Below are positions 44,086-53,339 of a stretch of DNA of 53,339 nucleotides, one piece after another. Position 1 is the first letter of the stretch, and every line of letters begins with the position of its first letter. Source of the DNA: Nemertoderma westbladi (taxonomy: Eukaryota; Xenacoelomorpha; Nemertodermatida; Nemertodermatidae); NCBI GenBank assembly GCA_032718475.1, contig JAUCBJ010005488.1:1-53339 (forward strand), given 5' to 3'. Made by a program: the position numbers and the translations under genes. The notes below the pieces were generated by a model. The model worked only from the letters and a program-made list of their open reading frames with translations. It was not told the origin of the DNA and searched no databases.

Positions 44086-47000
44086 GGCTGTTTTAATATT
44101 TTATTTTAGAGTTAGACTGCTTTAGACTGTTTTTATATATTTTATTTTAGAGTTAGACTGCTTTAGACTGTTTTTATATATTTTATTTTAGAGTTAGACT
44201 GCTTTAGACTGTTTTTATATATTTTATTTTAGAGTTAGACTGCTTTAGACTGTTTTTATATATTTTATTTTAGAGTTAGACTGCTTTAGACTGTTTTTAT
44301 ATATATTTATTTTAGAGTTAGACTGCTTTAGACTGTTTTTACATATTTTATTTTAGAGTTAGACTGCTTTAGACTGTTTTTATATATTTTATTTTAGAGT
44401 TAGACTGCTTTAGACTGTTTTTATATATTTTATTTTAGAGTTAGACTGCTTTAGACTGTTTTTATATATTTTATTTTAGAGTTAGACTGCTTTAGACTGT
44501 TTTTATATATTTTATTTTAGAGTTAGACTGCTTTAGACTGTTTTTATATATTTTATTTTAGAGTTAGACTGCTTTAGACTGTATTTATATATTTTATTTT
44601 AGAGTTAGACTGCTTTAGACTGTTTTTATATATTTTATTTTAGAGTTAGACTGCTTTAGACTGTTTTTATATATTTTATTTTAGAGTTAGACTGCTTTAG
44701 ACTGTTTTTATATATTTTATTTTAGAGTTAGACTGCTTTAGACTGTTTTTATATATTTTATTTTAGAGTTAGACTGCTTTAGACTGTTTTTATATATTTT
44801 ATTTTAGAGTTAGACTGCTTTAGACTGTTTTTATATATTTTATTTTAGAGTTAGACTGCTTTAGACTGTATTTATATATTTTATTTTAGAGTTAGACTGC
44901 TTTAGACTGTTTTTATATATTTTATTTTAGAGTTAGACTGCTTTAGACTGTTTTTATATATTTTATTTTAGAGTTAGACTGCTTTAGACTGTTTTTATAT
45001 ATTTTATTTTAGAGTTAGACTGCTTTAGACTGTTTTTATATATTTTATTTTAGAGTTAGACTGCTTTAGACTGTTTTTATATATTTTATTTTAGAGTTAG
45101 ACTGCTTTAGACTGTTTTTATATATTTTATTTTAGAGTTAGACTGCTTTAGACTGTTTTTATATATTTTATTTTAGAGTTAGACTGCTTTAGACTGTTTT
45201 TATATATTTTATTTTAGAGTTAGACTGCTTTAGACTGTTTTTATATATTTTATTTTAGAGTTAGACTGCTTTAGACTGTTTTTATATATTTTATTTTAGA
45301 GTTAGACTGCTTTAGACTGTTTTTATATATTTTATTTTAGAGTTAGACTGCTTTAGACTGTATTTTATATATTTTATTTTAGAGTTAGACTGCTTTAGAC
45401 TGTTTTTATATATTTTATTTTAGAGTTAGACTGCTTTAGACTGTTTTTATATATTTTATTTTAGAGTTAGACTGCTTTAGACTGTTTTTATATATTTTAT
45501 TTTAGAGTTAGACTGCTTTAGACTGTTTTTATATATTTTATTTTAGAGTTAGACTGCTTTAGACTGTTTTTATATATTTTATTTTAGAGTTAGACTGCTT
45601 TAGACTGTTTTTATATATTTTATTTTAGAGTTAGACTGCTTTAGACTGTATTTATATATTTTATTTTAGAGTTAGACTGCTTTAGACTGTTTTTATATAT
45701 TTTATTTTAGAGTTAGACTGCTTTAGACTGTTTTTATATATTTTATTTTAGAGTTAGACTGCTTTAGACTGTTTTTATATATTTTATTTTAGAGTTAGAC
45801 TGCTTTAGACTGTTTTTATATATTTTATTTTAGAGTTAGACTGCTTTAGACTGTTTTTATATATTTTATTTTAGAGTTAGACTGCTTTAGACTGTTTTTA
45901 TATATTTTATTTTAGAGTTAGACTGCTTTAGACTGTTTTTATATATTTTATTTTAGAGTTAGACTGCTTTAGACTGTTTTTATATATTTTATTTTAGAGT
46001 TAGACTGCTTTAGACTGTTTTTATATATTTTATTTTAGAGTTAGACTGCTTTAGACTGTTTTTATATATTTTATTTTAGAGTTAGACTGCTTTAGACTGT
46101 TTTTATATATTTTATTTTAGAGTTAGACTGCTTTAGACTGTTTTTATATATTTTATTTTAGAGTTAGACTGCTTTAGACTGTTTTTATATATTTTATTTT
46201 AGAGTTAGACTGCTTTAGACTGTTTTTATATATTTTATTTTAGAGTTAGACTGCTTTAGACTGTTTTTATATATTTTATTTTAGAGTTAGACTGCTTTAG
46301 ACTGTTTTTATATATTTTATTTTAGAGTTAGACTGCTTTAGACTGTTTTTATATATTTTATTTTAGAGTTAGACTGCTTTAGACTGTTTTTATATATTTT
46401 ATTTTAGAGTTAGACTGCTTTAGACTGTTTTTATATATTTTATTTTAGAGTTAGACTGCTTTAGACTGTTTTTATATATTTTATTTTAGAGTTAGACTGC
46501 TTTAGACTGTTTTTATATATTTTATTTTAGAGTTAGACTGCTTTAGACTGTTTTTATATATTTTATTTTAGAGTTAGACTGCTTTAGACTGTTTTTATAT
46601 ATTTTATTTTAGAGTTAGACTGCTTTAGACTGTTTTTATATATTTTATTTTAGAGTTAGACTGCTTTAGACTGTTTTTATATATTTTATTTTAGAGTTAG
46701 ACTGCTTTAGACTGTTTTTATATATTTTATTTTAGAGTTAGACTGCTTTAGACTGTTTTTATATATTTTATTTTAGAGTTAGACTGCTTTAGACTGTTTT
46801 TATATATTTTATTTTAGAGTTAGACTGCTTTAGACTGTTTTTATATATTTTATTTTAGAGTTAGACTGCTTTAGACTGTTTTTATATATTTTATTTTAGA
46901 GTTAGACTGCTTTAGACTGTTTTTATATATTTTATTTTAGAGTTAGACTGCTTTAGACTGTTTTTATATATTTTATTTTAGAGTTAGACTGCTTTAGACT

Positions 47001-48152
47001 GTATTTATATATTTTATTTTAGAGTTAGACTGCTTTAGACTGTTTTTATATATTTTATTTTAGAGTTAGACTGCTTTAGACTGTTTTTATATATTTTATT
47101 TTAGAGTTAGACTGCTTTAGACTGTTTTTATATATTTTATTTTAGAGTTAGACTGCTTTAGACTGTTTTTATATATTTTATTTTAGAGTTAGACTGCTTT
47201 AGACTGTTTTTATATATTTTATTTTAGAGTTAGACTGCTTTAGACTGTTTTTATATATTTTATTTTAGAGTTAGACTGCTTTAGACTGTTTTTACATATT
47301 TTATTTTAGAGTTAGACTGCTTTAGACTGTTTTTATATATTTTATTTTAGAGTTAGACTGCTTTAGACTGTATTTATATATTTTATTTTAGAGTTAGACT
47401 GCTTTAGACTGTTTTTATATATTTTATTTTAGAGTTAGACTGCTTTAGACTGTTTTTATATATTTTATTTTAGAGTTAGACTGCTTTAGACTGTTTTTAT
47501 ATATTTTATTTTAGAGTTAGACTGCTTTAGACTGTTTTTACATATTTTATTTTAGAGTTAGACTGCTTTAGACTGTTTTTACATATTTTATTTTAGAGTT
47601 AGACTGCTTTAGACTGTATTTATATATTTTATTTTAGAGTTAGACTGCTTTAGACTGTATTTATATATTTTATTTTAGAGTTAGACTGCTTTAGACTGTT
47701 TTTATATATTTTATTTTAGAGTTAGACTGCTTTAGACTGTTTTTACATATTTTATTTTAGAGTTAGACTGCTTTAGACTGTTTTTACATATTTTATTTTA
47801 GAGTTAGACTGCTTTAGACTGTTTTTACATATTTTATTTTAGAGTTAGACTGCTTTAGACTGTTTTTACATATTTTATTTTAGAGTTAGACTGCTTTAGA
47901 CTGTTTTTACATATTTTATTTTAGAGTTAGACTTCTTTAGACTGTTTTTATATATTTTATTTTAGAGTTAGACTGCTTTAGACTGTATTTATATATTTTA
48001 TTTTAGAGTTAGACTGCTTTAGACTGTTTTTATATATTTTATTTTAGAGTTAGACTGCTTTAGACTGTTTTTATATATTTTATTTTAGAGTTAGACTGCT
48101 TTAGACTGTTTTTATATATTTTATTTTAGAGTTAGACTGCTTTAGACTGTAT
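44086..48152 (+). repeat. 41-bp tandem satellite, about 99 copies
   Basis: The unit contains AGAGTTAGACTGCTTTAGAC followed by TGTTTTTATATATTTTATTTT, 41 bp in all. It holds an internal doublet, TTAGACTG and TTTAGACTG. Nearly every unit is identical; rare variants are T-to-A (GTATTTA) at 44581, 44868, 45360, 45648, 47001, 47370, 47616, 47657, 47985 and 48149, and T-to-C (TTTTACATA) clustered at 47293-47910. One or two units are 42 bp. No coding capacity. The centre (45648-47001) has 33 units without the A variant. Confidence 0.97.
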
Positions 48153-48473
48153 TCTGCTTCTGCCTCCTCCTAGTACATTAAATCATCAATAATAAGTTGT
48201 TATATTATAATTGTTGTATTAATTAATTGATATAACAGATGTCCCAACCCAATATTTATCTAACTAAACACTAAACTAACAGTCTAGTCTTCCAACCCCT
48301 CGAACTCCAATTCCTCATCACTGTACAAATGTACATATAGCACCCAATGTAATTAGGCTACTGTACCGATGTGTACAGTACCGGTACTGATTCTGGCTGA
48401 CTGTATTAGACCGCGTTTTTTTAGGGGGGGGGGGGGGGGGGGGGGTGGAGGACACATAAGCCTACCTACTGAC
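48153..48473. other. Spacer between satellite and element D
   Basis: No gene. Contains a G-run (48424-48445) and a short GTACAGTACCGGTACT palindromic patch near 48375. Confidence 0.5.
48424..48445 (+). repeat. Poly-G tract next to element D
   Basis: 22 consecutive G bases, 28 bp from the point where element D breaks off. Confidence 0.93.
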
Positions 48474-51400
48474 CTAGATCATCCGCATCTTTAAGGCCAG
48501 TGTCCTTTAAGATGCGTCTCAAGAAAGTCATGGGCTGTCCACCATGCTTATTCACTCCATGAGGCTGCCAAAGTACAAGATTATGCACTGGCTGATCCTC
48601 ACGGCGAAAGCAATGTCCTGCAAAGCGGAGGCGATTTTGTTCTAGTGTCAAGCTTGGGGGAACCAATGAGACACCTCCAATGTTATATAGTGTCTGGTTG
48701 GAGATGTGTGCATTGTACTTGACACAATGAACCCGGCGTAGCATTCTTGTGAATGTGCCATCCAGAGATTTGGTGTCCTCAGCAGTTAGAGCCCAGCATG
48801 GACTCCCGTAGAGGAGTACTGGAACTACTGCTGCTCTAAATAATCGGACCTTAAGTTTCCGATTAATTCTCGGTGACTTCCAAATCCTGGAAAGCCTATT
48901 CAAGGCTGCCCATGCCTTTCCCTTACGTATTCGAAGGTCCTCACCTGACTTCCGGATCCATGATCCCAGGTAACAGAAGTCGTCCACATGCTCAAGCATA
49001 CCATCCTTTGAGCTTATGCTCATCCGATCAGAGACTTGCTGAGGACTTTCAAAGTTAACTGTCAAAATTTTGGTCTTTCTGGAGTTAATAAAAAGACCAA
49101 CACTAGAAGCAGCATGTTCTAATGAGCTGAGGAGCCGTTGGGCTCCCTCTAATGATTCTGAGAGTACTCCTAAGTCATCAGCAAAGTCTAGATCAGTTAG
49201 GTACTTGGCAGGATTTCCTCGACTTCTGGAGCCAGTAGGTGGAGTTATCATCACCCCATCATCATTATGATGATCTAAGGACATGCGTAGAACATAGTCA
49301 ACCACAATAATGAACAAGAATGGTGCAAGTGTGTCTCCTTGGAGGACGCCCCATAACACTTCAAATGGTTCTGTGTCACCGTCAACAGTAGACACAAATG
49401 TTGTCGAACCATCGTATACTGATCTGATTGCTGCAATAATTTCATCAGGAATCCCATATAATGAAAGTATGCTGAACATACGTGAGCGAGAGACTGAATC
49501 AAAGGCCTTGAAGAAGTCAACAAAGATAACAGCCAGATGCCTGTCTTTCTTTTTTGATAACTCTTCAATTATCCTTCTAAGTGCCAAAATGGGCTCCATG
49601 GTCCCACGACCTTTATGGAACCCATTCTGATTTCCACGGAGCAGTCTCTCAATGGGATCCCTGATGCGATTTAATAGAATCCTATTGTATAGCTTTGCAG
49701 CAATCGAGATCAATGAGATTCCCTGAAAAGAACCATAGAGTGTTAGGTTGCCCTTCTTGGGAACTGGCACCAACTTATTTGTTTTCATTTCTTGTGGGAC
49801 TCTTGTTGTTCGGTACATGTCTACTATGATGGGATAGATGAGCTTTAAACACTCAGGTATTTTAAAACCTCAGGGGGAACACCATCTACTCCACTGGCAC
49901 GATTGGTCTTAATGCTCTTTGCAGCAGCCTTCACTTCTGCAAAGGAGATATCGCCAATGGGAATATCTGGGAGTACAGACTCAGACACTTTTACTTCTAT
50001 AAAGTTATCAGGCAATACCCTGTCATTATTGAGGAGCTTTTCAAAGTGGGCTTTCCAACCATTGAGGCGATCGGCCGGTGATTCAGCCTTAACCTTGGTG
50101 GTTGGTTGGCTTTTCCGCCCAGTAAGCAAGTTGATCGATTTCCATGCCTGGGATGATTGCCTGCTGTCGTCAGCATCATTGATGGCATCAACCTGTTGGT
50201 TTATTAGCTCCTGTAGATTAACAGAGTACTGCCTGTTCAGGGACCTAGATGCAGCCTTAACTGCATTCTTGGCCGCTGTAGTCTGTTTGAGTCGGGACTC
50301 TTTCTGCGCCTTATGAAGGTCATTTCGGCACTTCTGAATTTTGTTGTCAGTCCAGGGAGCCCTTTTCCTGTTTCGAGGGTATACAGGAACTGTTTCTGCA
50401 GCTGCTAACTTAACTGCTTCTGTAAAGGCAGTATAGCCCTCACAGTGATCTGCCGCCTCAGAGGCAAGAGCCTCATACCTGTTGCTCAGCTGTAGTGTGA
50501 AGCTGGATCTCACACTTGGCTGTTGCAACAGAGGACCAGTCATGTCGCGGCAAGGCAGATTTCGTTGTTCTGCTAGCATGCAGACTAAGTCTTACCTTGG
50601 CCACAATAAGGCGGTGATCACTGGAGAAGGGTCGAAGTGTAAAAGCATTACAGTCTTGTATAGAGCTCCTGTATTTCCTACGAAACAGAATATGGTCTAT
50701 CTGGGACTTGTGACCACTGGGTCCACTATGAGTCCATAGCTTTCCAGTTCGCTTCTTGAACTGGGTTCCAGCCGAAAACAATCCATTTCCAGAGATAAAA
50801 TCCTGAAGATGGACAGAATTTCGGTTAACACTATTGCTATAGACCCAGGGCGATGTAGGTGATTGATGCAGACTTGCATTAAAGTCTCCCAGGAATGTTA
50901 ACAATGCATGCTGATCCACTCCATCAGTAGCTGCTTGTAGATTATGGTAGAAATTTTCCACCTCCTCTACAGGGGCAACACTAGTTGGAGAGTAGCACAC
51001 AATGAGAACCACCTTAGGAAACTTCTTAGCCAGTCTTCCAGAACATGAGAAGTGGCAACGGATGATGCGGTTAGAGATTTGGTCTATTTTGTCCAATGCT
51101 GCATGTGCAGTTGGATTCATCAATAGCCCAATTCCACCATTGCCACTATCATCTGCTGACGCGAGGGCGAGTCGCCAACCGCCCCCTATGTCCTTAATCA
51201 GAACCTCATCAGTCTGTCCAGTCTGCATTCGGTGCTCTTGAACACCCACTGCGCTAAGAGAAAGCTAATCTGCCAAGGCAGTCAGCTCACCTTGACGAAT
51301 TGGGGACCCGAGTGTTAGGGTGTTTACTGAGGCTAGTCTAGTGACTTGCCTCAGATTCACCAATGGCTTTGTTGGTCGGGGTGGAACATGAGAGTAGCCT

Positions 51401-51630
51401 CCAACTCCAGAATCCCTCTCCCCATCACAATCTGGCCTCCCTGGTGACCCAGGGTTTGGGCCAGAAAGGTCATCTGGAAAGGGACTCAAAGAATTGTTTG
51501 CCGCTCTCTCTTCAGTAGGGGGTGAGACAGGCAGCCGGTCAGGAGATAACTGACGCCTGTGAGGCCAATTGTGTCCGGTAATTCCACTGGTCTCTAGTGG
51601 CCGGACCTCCGCATTACTAATGTAATCCAT
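48474..51630 (-). pseudogene. Endonuclease-RT of element D, one stop and two frameshifts
   Basis: From ATG at 51630 the protein has a proline-rich N-terminal region of about 120 residues, then a TAG at 51262-51264, then the APE endonuclease (VGVQEHRM, CYSPTS, LGDFNASL, SQIDHILF, SSDHRL). A frameshift near 50530 leads into the frame of 49845-50579 (linker, LLTGRKSQPTTK, SGVDGVPPEV). A one-base deletion near 49865 leads into 48474-49818, the RT and C-terminus: VPKKGN, VDFFKAFDS, LQGDTLAP, LDFADD, LVLWQPHG. The frame ends prematurely at the truncation. Only about ten residues differ from element B in the shared part. Confidence 0.9.
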
Positions 51631-52095
51631 AGTGGGGGTTGGGGGTGCTTTATTGCCGAGTCAGCTCTCTGGGCAAATACCACACCCTGGTTTGCCATTC
51701 CACAGGGTGGGTGTCGCAATGGAGTCAGATATGAGGCCCATCACCCATATCTACTCTGGCGCACATGACCCACCATTGGCTGTTGCAGCTCATCTGCTGG
51801 GTCATGCCCTGTACCCCTGCTGCCAGGTGCAGGTCGCAGTGAAGTGCACTCAGAGTGGACATGAGAACACTCTACTCCTGACCAGCCATTGGTAGATCAC
51901 CATCTGCCTGGTCAGGCCATATACCCCTGCAGGCAAGTATATGGGTCCTTAATCCAGGACCAAGGGCGTCCTTATCCCAGAACGAAGGGGGTCCTTACAG
52001 GACCAGATTTGCCCTAGTAAGAGGGTCTATGCAGCTACAGGTGGCACCTCCTTTATGCTGCATGGAGGTGGCAAGTTTTCTTGATCAATGACCTA
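51631..52095 (-). other. Leader (5' UTR) of element D
   Basis: GC-richer non-coding leader with repeated TGACC/GGTCA and ACCAGG boxes, TAAGGAC repeats and a 5' hairpin. Similarity to the leader of E is limited to the hairpin and ACCTGTAGCTG. Confidence 0.65.
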
Positions 52096-52143
52096 GAATA
52101 CCTGATCTGACCGTGCAATTGATTAGCCTACCGTGATTAGCCT

Positions 52144-52278
52144 AATGCAACGTGCATTAAGAATGCTATGCCGGCTTCTCAACAAAGTTGCACCGCCACA
52201 ACTTCCCATCAACCATGACTCTCGCGAGATTATCCGCATCTTCAAGGCCAATGTTCTTTAGCAGGCGTCTAAAGCCAG
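52144..52278 (-). pseudogene. Short 3' fragment of a B/D-type element
   Basis: GTGCATTAAGAATGCTATGC and CTCGCGAGATTATCCGCATC match the equivalent region of the fragment at 28896-29986 and of element B. It covers the codons around the end of the coding frame, without the tail. Confidence 0.8.
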
Positions 52279-52410
52279 TTTGCTTGGTTTTGCCTGTTTT
52301 CGTCCATTGTCACGATCTAGCACTATGCCACTCACACGATAGAGCGACCATGAATTAATCTATATTAGCATAGTTACAATGCTTCTCTATTTTTATATGA
52401 TCTCGATGAT

Positions 52411-52515
52411 ATCTCTTATCATGTCTGTGATTATCTCATATCATGTCTGTTATTATCTCATATCATGTCTGTGATTATCTCATGTCTGTTATTATCTCAT
52501 ATCATGTCTGTGATT
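52411..52515 (+). repeat. 22-bp direct repeat (GATTATCTCATATCATGTCTGT)
   Basis: About five units of 14-22 bp built from ATCTCATATCATGTCTGT, with one shortened unit near 52475. Confidence 0.85.
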
Positions 52516-52997
52516 GGTTTTAATTAGTTATATCACATCAGTGTTTGTTGTGAGAGACATTGCGGGATAGTGTATGATATCAGTTCAACATTTTTCATTG
52601 GGACAATGTTGTAAGAATTTCTTATTACAGATTCTCTATATAACCACACCCCCATCCCTATATTCCTTCATCTTTAAACAGAAGAACAAATTATTTAATC
52701 AAAATATTGTTATTTATTATTTAATAGTTTTATTCGAGATGCCATCAAGTGGAATTATCATGAAAGGATCAGTTATTACGCATTGAGTGATCACAGACGC
52801 TAGATGGCGTTCAATTACAGAAGGCATTATAAGCTCTGTACTCTGGCTCTGTAACGAAGGCTTTGCTTTGGTAATAATTATTATAGAAATACTACTTAAA
52901 AAGTTAGTACAAAGTAAATTAATGGTGTTTATTGTTAATTTTCGCATATTGCTACGGAAACTAGCTAAAATTATAATCGTATAATTTTAAAAAATTC

Positions 52998-53061
52998 AGC
53001 AAATAAACTTTGTATAACAACCTCGGCCTTCGGCCTCGGTGGTTATACATGTTTATTTGCT
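52998..53061. repeat. 64-bp hairpin with CCTCGGCCTTCGGCCTCGG tip
   Basis: AGCAAATAAACTTTGTATAAC and its imperfect inverse GTTATACATGTTTATTTGCT enclose a GC-rich tip CTCGGCCTTCGGCCTCGG, itself palindromic. In AT-rich DNA this is a conspicuous miniature foldback. Confidence 0.85.
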
Positions 53062-53339
53062 TCAGGTTGATATATCGTATATCACTCCTAGAACAGGTGA
53101 TATTCTCTGTATATTAACTCTCGAACATTGCAATATTGAATGTTTAAAATGCACAAATCAATCAAACTGTCTGAAACTGATATCCAGCGAGTTTTATGCT
53201 GTGCTGTGTCATTCAGTTGACCATTTTTTTCCGTGGGGAATTCGGCCTGTGTTGTTAATGGTTTGTACCGTATCGCTCCCGATTTTTTAATAAATTAAAA
53301 TACGTTGTGTTGAAATAACGGATAATTATCCTAACATTT

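Larger units (their letters stand above)
48474..52095 (-). mobile_element. RTE-like element D, complete 5' part, 3' end missing
   Basis: Minus-strand element with a leader of about 460 bp (51631-52095) and coding region down to 48474. It lacks the last 100 or so bases and the (TAG)n tail present in element B. The leader has three TAAGGAC repeats, a hairpin with CACCTCC/GGAGGTG at its start and the ACCTGTAGCTG motif also found in the leader of E. The 5' boundary is an estimate based on similarity to E. Confidence 0.85.
52279..53339. other. Right-edge DNA, no supported gene
   Basis: A short frame at 53039-53290 lacks any recognisable feature. Contains the repeats described separately at 52411 and 52998. 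Confidence 0.4.

Noticed and set aside
44086-48152. CRISPR array or telomeric repeat
   Set aside because: Units are contiguous with no spacers, and the TTAGAC motif is not a telomere repeat; the DNA is eukaryotic satellite.

Overview
The window is nuclear DNA from an animal, most likely a marine-type invertebrate; I cannot name the species. It is AT-rich and gene-poor, with spliced exons, animal-type non-LTR retrotransposons, a THAP-type P-element-like transposon, foldback elements and a long satellite. Nothing suggests bacterial, organellar or viral DNA.

The only convincing host gene runs on the minus strand. Four exons with canonical splice sites and matching phases (33664-33960, 30410-30534, 30018-30223, 8650-8757) encode an unrecognised, partly acidic protein. 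The gene continues past the left edge. Its intron between 8758 and 30017 (about 21 kb) is packed with transposons.

Layout from left to right. 1-1995: nothing seen. About 2000-5290: decayed reverse transcriptase / restriction-like endonuclease (RLE) retroelement. 7036-8480: two foldback elements with a shared core. 11936-15475: RTE-like element with one intact 1013-residue endonuclease-RT frame. 15856-16921: more foldback elements and short-repeat arrays. 21375-27289: a second endonuclease-RT element (A), split by two later insertions, each with a target-site duplication: B (an RTE-like relative, 23989-25778) and C (a truncated RLE element, minus strand, 26121-26888). 27487-29986: three RTE-like fragments. 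33025-33546: short-repeat arrays. 35618-38673: a P-element-like transposon with terminal inverted repeats and a transposase frame broken only by four stop codons. 43545-43749: foldback ending in poly-G. 44086-48152: about 99 copies of a 41-bp satellite. 48474-52095: a near-complete relative of B (element D) on the minus strand. 52144-53061: small repeats and a hairpin.

The most unusual signal is a group of foldback elements at 7036, 7806 and 15856. They share a core (TTTATTGTTTTGGTT ... AACCTGCTCCTT), but their inverted arms are built from short repeats, about 17-20 bp, whose sequence differs from element to element. Two further foldbacks (16707, 43545) have 15-bp arm units and no such core. 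All calls come from reading the sequence; no database search was possible.
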